From NCBI RefSeq assembly GCF_001879695.1, contig NZ_MNBL01000147.1, positions 1 to 46,009 on the forward strand: a stretch of DNA of 46,009 nucleotides, written 5' to 3'. The DNA comes from Nioella sediminis. GTDB taxonomy: Bacteria > Pseudomonadota > Alphaproteobacteria > Rhodobacterales > Rhodobacteraceae. Shown piece after piece: positions 28,114 to 36,132 of this stretch (positions within the stretch are counted from its first letter, which is position 1; each line of letters starts with the position of its first letter). The notes below the pieces were generated by a model. That model was not told the origin of the DNA and ran no database searches. It was given only the letters and a program-made list of their open reading frames with translations. The translations under genes and the position numbers were made by a program.

Positions 28114-28148
28114 CAAAAGGCCCCTGGAACCGTCCCAGGGGCCTCTTC
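28114..28148. terminator. Bidirectional terminator between two convergent genes
   Basis: AGGCCCCTGG 28118-28127 pairs with CCAGGGGCCT 28135-28144. T-runs lie on both sides: four T on the minus strand and a T-rich tail CTTCCTT on the plus strand. It serves the L,D-transpeptidase and peroxiredoxin genes. Confidence 0.8.
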
Positions 28149-28169
28149 CTTACTGCGATCCGAGGCAGA

Positions 28170-28823
28170 TCAGGCAGAGAGCTTCGCCATGCGCAGATAG
28201 GGCAGTTTCTTGTCGATCTCGCCGTACTTGGCGATGGCGTCCTCGTCACTGACCGACAGCGGCACCACGACATCACCACCGGGGGTCCAGTTGGCCGGGG
28301 TTGCCACGGTTTCGCGCGCGGCGGTCTGGAGCGCATCCAGCGCGCGCAGCACCTCGGCGAAGTTGCGGCCCACATTCATCGGGTAGGTCATCGACAGCTT
28401 CAGTTGCTTGTCGGGGCCGATGATGAAGACGGTGCGCACGGTCTGGCTGTCGGCGGGTGTCGGGTTGTCGGACAGGTAATAGTCGGCCTGAAGCATGTCG
28501 AAGGCCTTGGACACTTGCAGATCGGTGTCGGCGACAATCGGGAAGCCCGCCTTGGCGCCACCGACGGATTCGATGTCACCCTTCCACTTCACATGTTCTT
28601 CCACGCTGTCCACGGAAATCCCCAGTACTTTTGTGCCGCGCTTTTCCCATTCGTCGGCCAGTTGGGCGACAGCGCCGAACTCGGTCGTGCAGACCGGGGT
28701 GAAATCCTTGGGGTGGCTGAAGAGGATCGCCCAGTTGTCTCCGATCCAGTCATGCAGGGTAAAGCTGCCCTGATCGGTTTCCACGGTAAGGTTGGGGATG
28801 GTGTCGTTGATGCGCAGGGCCAT
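28170..28823 (-). CDS. 1-Cys peroxiredoxin (Prx6-like)
   Basis: This 217-aa enzyme reduces hydrogen peroxide and alkyl hydroperoxides in the cytoplasm. The peroxidatic Cys45 is in FTPVCTTEF, and no second Cys is present, so it is the 1-Cys type needing an external thiol. The Prx6-type C-terminal extension (about 160-217) is seen. ATG at 28823 has GAGGAG upstream. It is divergent from the aldehyde dehydrogenase gene, 226 bp apart. The upstream minus strand has a TATTATAG-type -10 candidate near 28860. No OxyR site could be confirmed by eye. Confidence 0.94.
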   Translation of the reverse strand: MALRINDTIPNLTVETDQGSFTLHDWIGDNWAILFSHPKDFTPVCTTEFGAVAQLADEWEKRGTKVLGISVDSVEEHVKWKGDIESVGGAKAGFPIVADTDLQVSKAFDMLQADYYLSDNPTPADSQTVRTVFIIGPDKQLKLSMTYPMNVGRNFAEVLRALDALQTAARETVATPANWTPGGDVVVPLSVSDEDAIAKYGEIDKKLPYLRMAKLSA

Positions 28824-29049
28824 ACTCGGGCTCCTCGTTATTTGGTTGCTGTCGTCAACTATAATATGGGTATTCCGAGGGGGAGTTACACCGCCAAAGA
28901 TTAGAATCCTTATAAAAAGGGACAGACATTCCGCCGCACTGCGGCAGGATGTGACAGGCGTTCCCGCAACTCCGTCGCGTCACGAACGGGGGGCCTTGTC
29001 CTTGGCATCAGTCGATGACAGGCTCCGCGCCGAACAAGGGAGACAGATC

Positions 29050-30495
29050 ATGCCCAAGAGCACAGATTTCTACATCAACGGCCAATGGGTGGCCCCGAGC
29101 CAGCCCAATGATTTCGACGTCATCAACCCCTCGACCGAGGAAGTCTGCGCGACCATTTCCCTCGGCGGGCAGGCCGATGTGGACGCCGCCGTTGCAGCAG
29201 CCCGAACAGCATTTGAAAGCTATGCCTATACGTCCAAGCAGGACCGGCTGGACCTGATCCGCAAGGTGTTGGAGGTCTACAAGGCCCGTGGCGAGGATAT
29301 GGCGCAGGCGATTTCGACCGAGATGGGCGCACCGATTGACATGGCGCGGTCCTCTCAGGTCGGCGCGGGCACGTGGCACATCTCGAATTTCATCAAGGCG
29401 CTGGAGGATTTCGAGTTCGAACGCCCCCTGGGCGACCACGCGCCGAATGACCGGATCATCTACGAAGGCGTTGGCGTCGTCGGCATGATCACCCCGTGGA
29501 ACTGGCCGATGAATCAGGTCACGCTGAAGGTCATCCCTGCTCTGGCCACGGGCTGCACGATGATCCTGAAACCGTCCGAGATTGCGCCGCTGTCGTCGCT
29601 GGTCTGGGCCGAGATTCTGGATGAGGCGGGCGTGCCCGCAGGCGTCTTCAACATGATCAACGGGGACGGGGCGGGCGTGGGCTCGATGATGACCGCGCAT
29701 CCCGGCATCGACGCAATCAGCTTCACCGGATCGACCCGCGCGGGTATCGCGATTTCGAAGAACGCGGCGGACACGCTGAAGCCCTTGCATCTGGAGCTTG
29801 GCGGCAAGGGCGCGAACATCATCTTTGCCGATGCGGATGAGAAGGCTTTGAAGCGTGGGGCGATCCACTGTTTCAACAACTCCGGCCAGTCCTGTAACGC
29901 CCCCACCCGGATGCTGGTGCAGCGCGACATCTACGATCAGGCGGTAGAGATTGCCGCCGCCACGGCAGAGGCCACCACCGTTGGCTTGGCCAGCGAGTCC
30001 GGCCGCCATATCGGCCCGGTGGTCAGCCAGATGCAGTTCGACAAGATCCAGGGCTTGATTGCCAAGGGCATCGAAGAAGGCGCGCGTCTTGTGGCCGGTG
30101 GCCTTGGGCGTCCCGAGGGGTTCAACAAGGGCTATTTCGTGCGGCCGACGGTCTTTGCTGACGTGAATAACGACATGACCATCGCGCGCGAGGAGATATT
30201 CGGGCCGGTCCTGTCGATCATCCCGTTCGAGGACGAGGCGGAAGCGCTAGCGATTGCCAATGACACGGAATATGGCCTGACCAACTACGTCCAGACCCAA
30301 GATGGGGCCAAGCGCAATCGGCTGGCCCGGCGCCTGCGGTCCGGCATGGTCGAAATGAACGGCCAGGGTCGCGGCGCGGGCAGCCCCTTCGGTGGCATGA
30401 AGAAATCCGGCAATGGGCGCGAAGGCGGTGTCTTCGGGCTGGAGGATTTCTGCGAGGTCAAAGCCGTGTCCGGCTGGTCGACTGACGACGCCTGA
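29050..30495 (+). CDS. NAD(P)-dependent aldehyde dehydrogenase
   Basis: This 481-aa enzyme oxidises an aldehyde to the acid. It has the Rossmann region (ITPWNWPMNQVTLKVIPALA), the glutamate motif LELGGKGANIIF and the catalytic Cys282 in NNSGQSCNAPTRML. The EEIFGPVLSIIPF motif and C-terminal region are typical. Substrate is not readable; close relatives act on a broad range of aliphatic aldehydes. The ATG at 29050 is chosen because GGGAGA lies upstream and homology starts there; the longer upstream frame lacks similarity. A terminator follows, so it is monocistronic. Confidence 0.95.
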   Translation: MPKSTDFYINGQWVAPSQPNDFDVINPSTEEVCATISLGGQADVDAAVAAARTAFESYAYTSKQDRLDLIRKVLEVYKARGEDMAQAISTEMGAPIDMARSSQVGAGTWHISNFIKALEDFEFERPLGDHAPNDRIIYEGVGVVGMITPWNWPMNQVTLKVIPALATGCTMILKPSEIAPLSSLVWAEILDEAGVPAGVFNMINGDGAGVGSMMTAHPGIDAISFTGSTRAGIAISKNAADTLKPLHLELGGKGANIIFADADEKALKRGAIHCFNNSGQSCNAPTRMLVQRDIYDQAVEIAAATAEATTVGLASESGRHIGPVVSQMQFDKIQGLIAKGIEEGARLVAGGLGRPEGFNKGYFVRPTVFADVNNDMTIAREEIFGPVLSIIPFEDEAEALAIANDTEYGLTNYVQTQDGAKRNRLARRLRSGMVEMNGQGRGAGSPFGGMKKSGNGREGGVFGLEDFCEVKAVSGWSTDDA

Positions 30496-30520
30496 CCGGT
30501 GAACATGGACAAAGCTTTGC

Positions 30521-30555
30521 ATCCGGGGGTATCACCGCCCCCGGATCTTTCTTTT
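30521..30555 (+). terminator. Terminator of the aldehyde dehydrogenase gene
   Basis: ATCCGGGGG 30521-30529 pairs with CCCCCGGAT 30538-30546 over an 8-nt loop. CTTTCTTTT follows, ending the transcript 18 bp before the next gene starts. Confidence 0.85.
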
Positions 30556-30572
30556 CGGGGGTTTCGCCCTTC

Positions 30573-31607
30573 ATGCCTGACCAGCCCCTGACCTTCGTGC
30601 CGGATACGGTGCTCAAACGCGATGTGTTTTCGGAAACCATCGCCGGTCATCTTGCCGAAGATCCGTCCCGCAAAGTGGCCCTGCGCAAGCTCGATGGCGT
30701 GCCGATCTGGGCGCGGCCGATTGCATGGTATCTTGCCCGCAAGGAAATACGGGGGCTTAGGGCGGTGCAGGGTATCGAGGGCACGCCAGAGCTGTTGCGC
30801 GTGGACAAGGTCGGGCTGCTGCGCAGTTGGTCGGAGGGAACACCCCTGCAACTGGCCCGCCCGGTTGACCGCGAATTCTACCGCGACGCCAAGCGCCTGC
30901 TTCGCCAGATGCGGCGGCACGGGGTCACCCATAACGATATCGCCAAGCCCCAGAACTGGCTGCGCACGCCCGAAGGCCGCGCGGCGGTGATTGATTTTCA
31001 ACTGGCCAGCGTCCACCGGCGGCGTGGGGTGATGTTTCGCACCATGGCAAGAGAGGATCTGCGGCATCTTCTGAAACAGAAGCGCGCCTTCGCGCCGGAC
31101 CTGCTGACCGCGTCCGAAAAGCGCTTGCTGGCCCGCAAGTCACTGCCGTCGCGCATCTGGATGGCGACCGCCAAGCCTGTCTACAACTTCATTACCCGGC
31201 GGCTGATGAACTGGTCCGACGGAGAAGGCACCGAAGACCGGATCGCACGCGACGGTCCCGCGATCCGCGAACTGGCGGCCCGGCATGATGCCCTGCGCGA
31301 TGTGGCCTTGTGCACCTACGCCCTGCCCGCGCGCGGGGTTGGGGTTTACGTCTTTGCGGAAACGGACATGGATGCCGCTGAACTACGCGCCCTTATCCCC
31401 GAGGCGCGGGCCGAACTGGTTCAGCCCGTGGCCGACTTGCCCCGGCGGCAGGATGGAAGCGTGCGAAGCGATGTTCTGCAACTGATCGCCACCAACCGGC
31501 TGGACGATCTGGAAGAGGTCTTGCGAAGAGAGCCGGAATTGGAGCCGCTTCTCTGCCCGATCGTGGCCGCGCGCCTGAACTTCACCGACAGGGTGCTGCG
31601 CGGGTAG
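30573..31607 (+). CDS. Protein-kinase-like protein with acyl-CoA-synthetase-lid-like C terminus
   Basis: This 344-aa protein has a small kinase-like domain: catalytic loop HNDIAKPQNWL (120-130; the usual D is in HND) and metal site DFQLA (141-145), close to the RIO/lipopolysaccharide-kinase style. The region 240-311 (DVALCTYALPARGVGVYVFAE ... LPRRQDGSVRSDVLQLIA) resembles the C-terminal lid domain of AMP-forming acyl-CoA synthetases, where a GK Lys is catalytic; here it is G295-Ser296, so no catalysis is expected. The combination is unusual. Its substrate is unknown. It is convergent with the RluA-type gene, with a complex stem-loop between them. Confidence 0.75.
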   Translation: MPDQPLTFVPDTVLKRDVFSETIAGHLAEDPSRKVALRKLDGVPIWARPIAWYLARKEIRGLRAVQGIEGTPELLRVDKVGLLRSWSEGTPLQLARPVDREFYRDAKRLLRQMRRHGVTHNDIAKPQNWLRTPEGRAAVIDFQLASVHRRRGVMFRTMAREDLRHLLKQKRAFAPDLLTASEKRLLARKSLPSRIWMATAKPVYNFITRRLMNWSDGEGTEDRIARDGPAIRELAARHDALRDVALCTYALPARGVGVYVFAETDMDAAELRALIPEARAELVQPVADLPRRQDGSVRSDVLQLIATNRLDDLEEVLRREPELEPLLCPIVAARLNFTDRVLRG

Positions 31608-31608
31608 A

Positions 31609-31668
31609 GGGCGCTGGAACGATCTTGAAAGATCGTTGAAAGGATTTTCAAAATCCTTTTCCGCGCCC
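31609..31668. repeat. Three-way stem-loop between convergent genes
   Basis: GGGCGC 31609-31614 pairs with GCGCCC 31663-31668 and encloses two perfect hairpins: AACGATC 31618-31624 with GATCGTT 31631-31637, and AAAGGATTTT 31639-31648 with AAAATCCTTT 31650-31659. Each strand would carry T-runs inside the fold. It likely ends both transcripts, but the cruciform layout suggests a dispersed palindromic repeat. Confidence 0.75.
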
Positions 31669-31671
31669 CGG

Positions 31672-32322
31672 TCAGAACGGGGCTTTGACGGAGAAGTTCA
31701 TTCCTTTTCCCCCGTCGGGATGGCGCAGGCGCAGCGATTCTGCGTGTAGCATCAAACGGGGAAAGTCGCGCGCTGGCCCCTTTGCATAGAATGGATCGCC
31801 CAGAATCGGATGGCCGAGCGCCAGCATGTGCACACGCAACTGGTGCGATCGGCCGGTACGCGGATAGAGCCGAACCCGTGTTTCCCCGTTACCGGTTCGC
31901 ATGACCCGCCACCCGGTTTGTGCAGGCTTGCCGTTTTCGTGGTCGACCATCTGCAACGGCCGGTTCGGCCAGTCCACGATCAGCGGCAGATCCACTTCAC
32001 CGGTCTTCTCGGCCATTTCGCCCCAGACCCGTGCCACATAGGTTTTCTTGGTCTGGCGCTTTTCGAATTGCAGCCCCAGGTGCCGCTGCGCATGGGGTGT
32101 CAGTCCGAAGACCATGACGCCAGAGGTGTCCATGTCCAGCCGGTGCACCAGCAGGGCCTCCGGGAAAGCCTCTTTAACTCGGGCGATCAGGCAATCGGAC
32201 AGGTGATCGCCCTTTCCGGGCACGGATAACAGCCCGCTTGGCTTGTTGACCAGCAGGAGCTCATGGTCATGGTGCAGGATTTCAAGCGGTTCCTGCGGGG
32301 GGTGGTAGTCGAGCGGTTGCAT
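31672..32322 (-). CDS. RluA-family 23S rRNA/tRNA pseudouridine synthase
   Basis: This 216-aa protein isomerises uridine to pseudouridine in RNA. The catalytic Asp is in the family motif VHRLDMDTSGVMVFG, followed by KTYVARVWG and RSHQLRVHMLALGHPILGDPFY. The size and wording match RluA, which modifies 23S rRNA and tRNA, but no S4 domain is present and the exact target site is unclear. It is at the left end of a low-density stretch. It converges with the kinase-like gene across a structured intergenic repeat, and its ATG at 32322 has homology from residue 1. Confidence 0.93.
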   Translation of the reverse strand: MQPLDYHPPQEPLEILHHDHELLLVNKPSGLLSVPGKGDHLSDCLIARVKEAFPEALLVHRLDMDTSGVMVFGLTPHAQRHLGLQFEKRQTKKTYVARVWGEMAEKTGEVDLPLIVDWPNRPLQMVDHENGKPAQTGWRVMRTGNGETRVRLYPRTGRSHQLRVHMLALGHPILGDPFYAKGPARDFPRLMLHAESLRLRHPDGGKGMNFSVKAPF

Positions 32323-32360
32323 GGGGCTGGTCTATTGGCTCCGGCGCGGTTCCGAAAGGC

Positions 32361-32634
32361 CTATTCCACGCCGCCAGCTTCGAAGGCAATGACGAGGGAT
32401 GGTGCCATTATCCCAAGCAGCGACAGGGCCCAAGGACCCCGCGTCAGCCTGTGAGAGAGAGCTTTCAGCCAGACGCCCATGGCCGACAGAAACGACACGG
32501 GATCGGGAAACATCTGTCCGCTGCGACTCTCTAGCAATGGCGCGGATCTGGAACACGGCCCGAAAGGACAGCCCCGTCCAAAGCGCAAAGCATTCTCCCT
32601 GCGCGATCAGAAGGATGAAAATGCCGCGGTCCAT
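32361..32634 (-). pseudogene. Small membrane-protein gene with a one-base frameshift
   Basis: Two minus-strand frames each give half of one small membrane protein. Frame one starts at 32634 with MDRGIFILLIAQGECFALW, then a GLSFRAVFQIRAI segment. The other frame contributes MFPDPVSFLSAMGVWL and ends WALSLLGIMAPSLVIAF before a stop at 32361. A one-base difference near 32530-32550 would join them into a ~90-aa protein with a hydrophobic helix at each end. The total of 274 bases is 91 codons plus one. A sequencing error is possible; otherwise the gene is broken. Function is unknown. Confidence 0.5.
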
Positions 32635-32757
32635 GGTGTTGCCTTTCGTGAACCCGTTACAATTGACCGCTTTATCCCGTCCGATGTTAAGTCCTGGGTA
32701 ACTTCTGTGGGTGCAGTCTGATCGGACTGTGGGGGCGTGAACCAGCAGGTGAACGTC

Positions 32758-32922
32758 ATGATCAACAAAACCTCGGAAATCCGCGTCCTGAAACTTAAGG
32801 AAACCCACCCAGAGGAACTGGGCCGCGCCAGCGATGCGCAAACCATGCTCCGTATCTGGTCGCTGCTTGGCGGGCAGGCTCAGATGCGTGACCGGACCAT
32901 CTGCAACCGCGTTCTGGGCTGA
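32758..32922 (+). CDS. Small 54-aa protein, unknown
   Basis: This small reading frame starts MINKTSEIRVLKLKETHPEE and ends CNRVLG. The ATG is preceded by AGGTGA six bases away, and codon use fits its neighbours. It is mainly polar, with no signal peptide or membrane helix. A hairpin with CAGTC/GACTG arms (32714-32729) lies in its leader, and a longer GC stem (32934-32957) follows the stop but lacks a T-run. I know no family for it; a real gene is plausible but not proven. Confidence 0.45.
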   Translation: MINKTSEIRVLKLKETHPEELGRASDAQTMLRIWSLLGGQAQMRDRTICNRVLG

Positions 32923-33048
32923 CTGATCCTCACCTGCCCCGACATGCAGCGGGGCAGGGCATTGCTGCGACATTTATACGTCCCTTCTGTACTGGACCTG
33001 CCCGCGCCGAAGTGAAACCTTCCCTTCGACGCGAAACCGGAGGTCGAC

Positions 33049-33768
33049 ATGCGCGATTGGGCAGGGATGCGATACTGGCTTGTAGGGGCAGACACGCCTC
33101 TTGGCGCCGCGCTTGCCGAAAAGCTCAGCCGCGCCGGGGTGTCCCTTGTCCTGTCAGGGTGCGATCAGGACAAGCTGGAAGACCTGATAGTGTCGCTGCC
33201 GGGGCGCGCAAGCTACATCCCGATTGATGTCAGGGACGAAGGCAGGCTTGCCGAGATTGCCATTGAACTGGGCGCTGTGAACGGTCTGGTCTACGCCATT
33301 GACGACCATCAGGCGGTCAGCGCCGAGGCGTGGAACGCGACGGGTGCTGCCCGGATGATCTCATCCAATCTGACCGGGATCGCCAATGCGCTTGGCGTGG
33401 CGTTGCCGATCTTCGAGGGGCGGGGGCATATCGTTTTGCTGGACAGCCTAGCCGGGATCGGCGGATCGCCCCGTCAGGCAGGCTATGCCGCATCCAAGGC
33501 CGGGGTGCGCCTGATGGCCGAATCGCTGCGCGCCGAGGCCAGGGGGTCGGCGCTGGCGGTGCAGCTTGTCACGCTCGGGGTGCCCGGAAGCCGTCTGGCC
33601 GTTGCCCCTGCCGCCGCTGCCGCCGAGATCTTCGAACATATGGGTACGCCGCGATTCCGCCGGACGGTTCCTGCCATGGCGGGGGCCGTGGTGCGGCTGC
33701 TGCACGTCCTGCCCGGTTGGCTGACACGTCCTGCCATTGCATGGCTGACAAAACCGGCGCAGGATTGA
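33049..33768 (+). CDS. Short-chain dehydrogenase/reductase family protein
   Basis: This 239-aa Rossmann-fold protein has the catalytic YAASKAG motif (Tyr and Lys) and LLDSLAGIGG with Ser. The N-terminal glycine motif is degenerate (WLVGADTPLGAALAEKL) and lacks the TGxxxGxG form, so cofactor binding may differ. Substrate is unknown. GGAGG is six bases before the ATG. A DUF3775 gene follows after 48 bp, likely in the same unit. The N-terminal residues MRDWAGM are longer than most SDRs. An atypical epimerase or non-catalytic member is an alternative. Confidence 0.85.
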   Translation: MRDWAGMRYWLVGADTPLGAALAEKLSRAGVSLVLSGCDQDKLEDLIVSLPGRASYIPIDVRDEGRLAEIAIELGAVNGLVYAIDDHQAVSAEAWNATGAARMISSNLTGIANALGVALPIFEGRGHIVLLDSLAGIGGSPRQAGYAASKAGVRLMAESLRAEARGSALAVQLVTLGVPGSRLAVAPAAAAAEIFEHMGTPRFRRTVPAMAGAVVRLLHVLPGWLTRPAIAWLTKPAQD

Positions 33769-33816
33769 ACCGGGCGCGCAACAATCCAAGACTCGGACAG
33801 AACCGGAGGACCCGAC

Positions 33817-34134
33817 ATGCTGGCCATTTCCACCCACAAGGTCGCACAGATCATCCTGATGGGGCACGAGCTCGACCGGGCCGAGGGTGAATTGCGCGGG
33901 TTTCTCGAAACCCTGAACGAGGATGAGCAGGCCGAGGTTGTCGCCATCATGTGGATCGGGCGCGGCAGTTTCGAGCCCGAGGATTTCGCCGAGGCGCTTT
34001 CCACCGCCCGCAACGAGGCGACAACGCCGACGGCCGACTACCTGATCGGCACCCCGCACCTGTCGGACCATCTGGAAGCCGGGTTGGAGGCGCTCGGCGT
34101 CGACCCGTCCGAGGCGGAAGACGACCTGATGTAG
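33817..34134 (+). CDS. DUF3775 protein
   Basis: This 105-aa soluble acidic protein has the pattern of DUF3775: an N-terminal LAISTHKVAQIILMGHELDR helix, FLETLNEDEQAEVVAIMWIGRG, and a PHLSDHLEAGLEALG C-terminal helix. The family is found in alphaproteobacteria; no function is known. CCGGAGG lies upstream of the ATG. It follows the SDR gene on the same strand and converges with the LYS1-like gene (17 bp). Acidic C terminus (SEAEDDLM). Confidence 0.75.
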   Translation: MLAISTHKVAQIILMGHELDRAEGELRGFLETLNEDEQAEVVAIMWIGRGSFEPEDFAEALSTARNEATTPTADYLIGTPHLSDHLEAGLEALGVDPSEAEDDLM

Positions 34135-34150
34135 GGCCTCGCCCGACGGG

Positions 34151-35194
34151 TCAGCCGATGTGCTTGTCAAATTCCGCCTTCGCCCGCGCCCAGACCCCAC
34201 TATCCAGATCGGTCAGTGTCAGGAGAGAGGGCAGAAGCTGCGCCGCGTAGTCCTGCGAAGACTCCACCGGCAGCATCGAGGGCAGGTTGTCGATGGCCAT
34301 CACGTCCATCGGCGGGGTGTCATGGACGCGCAGCACGGGCGCATCCCATGTGGTTGCGCGGTCGTAGACCGGCACCGGGTTGTAGTCGCTGTCGGGGTCG
34401 CAGGCCACGTCACCGATCACGGTCAGGCTGCGGGGCTGCGTCAGTGCCTCGCGCGGGACGAAGACGGGCGTTCCGGGGCGGGCGAAGATGCAGTTGAGGA
34501 AGATGTCATGGTCGAGGATCTCCGGGAACGGCCCGCCGCTGGCGGTTTCTGCCATGTCCCACTTGGTCACGCTCATTCCCATGGCTTCGCACAGATCCGC
34601 CGCGCCGGTGCCCACGCGGCCAAGCGCGCCGATAACGATGGCGCGGGGGGCGGTCAGGCCCGCCATGCCCTTGGCCAGATCGGACAGCAACGCGTCCTTG
34701 CCGGGATAGGCCCCGACGGGTGGGCAGATGCCGCCGGATTGCTGCGCGATCCAGGCCTTCAGTGACACGGCCGCGCCTGCAAAGCCGGCCCAGTAGCCAA
34801 AAGCGGCGACGCGGCGGCCGGTCTCGTCCACCAGGTATTCCAGATCGTAGAGCGTGCCGCCCCCGGCCTTGAACCGATCCAGCAGCGCACGGCCCGAAAA
34901 CTGCCCCTTGAAGGCATGGCCGAACATGATGTGACGGTGCGGCAGCGGGGTGCCGTCCTCTGGCAGCTCCTTCAGCCCGAAGATGATCGCGTCGGCGGGC
35001 GCCTCGGGCCAGCTGTTTTCCGGCGCGATCTCGGCCCCGGCCTCGGCATAGCCCGTCAGACCTGCGGCGCGAACCGAGCTTTCCTCGACCGTCACGCGGA
35101 TGCCCGCCGCGATCAGGGCGCGAACGCCCTCTGCCGTGATCCCGGTGCGTTCCTCGTTCGGGCGCTGTTCGGCGCGGACCCAGAGATGTGTCAT
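34151..35194 (-). CDS. Saccharopine dehydrogenase (NAD+, L-lysine-forming), LYS1-like
   Basis: This 347-aa enzyme belongs to the family that converts saccharopine to lysine and 2-oxoglutarate, or the reverse. The N-terminal MTHLWVRAEQRPNEERTGIT block, GHAFKGQFSG, LEYLVDETGRRVAAFGYWAG and a VIGALGRVGTGAADLCEAMG Rossmann motif are visible. In bacteria it may act in lysine breakdown. Its start is 10 bp from the histidine phosphatase gene, which lies upstream on the same strand, so the two are probably one operon. No lysine-pathway gene is adjacent. Family members of related function (alanine dehydrogenase fold) are alternatives. Confidence 0.88.
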   Translation of the reverse strand: MTHLWVRAEQRPNEERTGITAEGVRALIAAGIRVTVEESSVRAAGLTGYAEAGAEIAPENSWPEAPADAIIFGLKELPEDGTPLPHRHIMFGHAFKGQFSGRALLDRFKAGGGTLYDLEYLVDETGRRVAAFGYWAGFAGAAVSLKAWIAQQSGGICPPVGAYPGKDALLSDLAKGMAGLTAPRAIVIGALGRVGTGAADLCEAMGMSVTKWDMAETASGGPFPEILDHDIFLNCIFARPGTPVFVPREALTQPRSLTVIGDVACDPDSDYNPVPVYDRATTWDAPVLRVHDTPPMDVMAIDNLPSMLPVESSQDYAAQLLPSLLTLTDLDSGVWARAKAEFDKHIG

Positions 35195-35204
35195 ATCGGT
35201 TTCC

Positions 35205-35864
35205 TCACAGATGCGTGCGCGCGAATTGCCGTTCCGGGTGCTCCAGATGCGGCAGCGCGTTGAATTGCGTCAGCGCCAAAGACCCGCGCAGGGGCAGCCA
35301 GCGGCTGAGCGAGGTGTTTTCCACGGCCAGGCAAGCGCGGGCATAGCCCATCAGGTCGAGCCCGAGCGTGATCCGCATGGCCATGCCGATGACCCCGCCA
35401 GAGGTCACGACCAGCGCCCGACCGTCGCCGGCGCCGATCTCTTCCATGCCGTCCCGAACGCGGGTTTCGAATGCCTGAAAGCTTTCCGGTGGATTGTCGA
35501 TCTCGCCTGCCTGCCAAGCAGTGAACAGGCGGGGCAGATGATCGGTGAAATCCTCCCGGTCCTCGGGGATCGGCACGCCATGCTGGTCGCGGTAGAGCGT
35601 GGCCAGCGTGAAGAACTCCATCTCGTTGAACCGCGCATCCATCTGCGGCTCGGCATGACCGTCCAGCCCGATGGCTGCGGCGGTTTCCCGGTGACGCTGA
35701 AGCGTGCCGGAGTAAAGTCGTGGAAACACCTCACCGGTGCGCGCCAGATGCTGCCCCAGCCACTGGGCCTGTTGGGTGCCAAGATCGCTCAGCCGGTCAT
35801 AGCTGTCTTCGTCGCGCGCTTCGGTATTGGCCTGACCGTGGCGCACGAGGGTGATGTAGGACAT
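35205..35864 (-). CDS. Histidine phosphatase family protein
   Basis: This 219-aa protein begins MSYITLVRHGQANTEARDED, with the catalytic RHG motif, and carries the second His in LVVTSGGVIGMAM-type context. The fold is phosphoglycerate mutase-like, and many members are broad phosphatases; exact substrate is unknown. It is the first gene of a two-gene minus-strand unit with the LYS1-like gene. It is divergent in layout from the gene at 36133 with a small membrane gene between. Confidence 0.85.
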   Translation of the reverse strand: MSYITLVRHGQANTEARDEDSYDRLSDLGTQQAQWLGQHLARTGEVFPRLYSGTLQRHRETAAAIGLDGHAEPQMDARFNEMEFFTLATLYRDQHGVPIPEDREDFTDHLPRLFTAWQAGEIDNPPESFQAFETRVRDGMEEIGAGDGRALVVTSGGVIGMAMRITLGLDLMGYARACLAVENTSLSRWLPLRGSLALTQFNALPHLEHPERQFARTHL

Positions 35865-35933
35865 GGGGATTTCCTCGCGCCGTATGCCCCCCGCTTAGGA
35901 CGTCGGGGCGCGCAAGAAAAGGGGCGAAGCGTC

Positions 35934-36095
35934 TCAGAGCCCGAGGCTGGCACGGATCGTGGGTAGGGCACCGGCAGCTATCAGGCCCACAACGGCCCCG
36001 ATGCCAAGACGGATTGCCGGGCGGCCAAGGTTTGGGCTGACAAGGCCCAAAAGGCCACACACCACGGCGTAAAAGGTAAGCGTTACAGGGTCCAT
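35934..36095 (-). CDS. Small two-helix membrane protein
   Basis: This 53-aa frame was found by reading the minus strand: MDPVTLTFYAVVCGLLGLVS, then PNLGRPAIRLGIGAVVGLIA, ending TIRASLGL before TGA. It has two hydrophobic helices separated by a short basic turn and is of a type common in roseobacters. Function is unknown. It lies 69 bp upstream of the histidine phosphatase gene on the same strand and could be cotranscribed. Its ATG is 37 bp from the divergent amidohydrolase start. The leader is too short to judge a ribosome site with confidence. Confidence 0.6.
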   Translation of the reverse strand: MDPVTLTFYAVVCGLLGLVSPNLGRPAIRLGIGAVVGLIAAGALPTIRASLGL

Positions 36096-36132
36096 GACTA
36101 GACGATAGCATAAAACGGGCTAGGAATGGGAC

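Noticed and set aside
32332-32973. 213-codon minus-strand frame covering the whole gap
   Set aside because: Only its middle part resembles a protein (the frameshifted membrane gene); the rest has no similarity or ribosome site and lies opposite the small 32758 gene.
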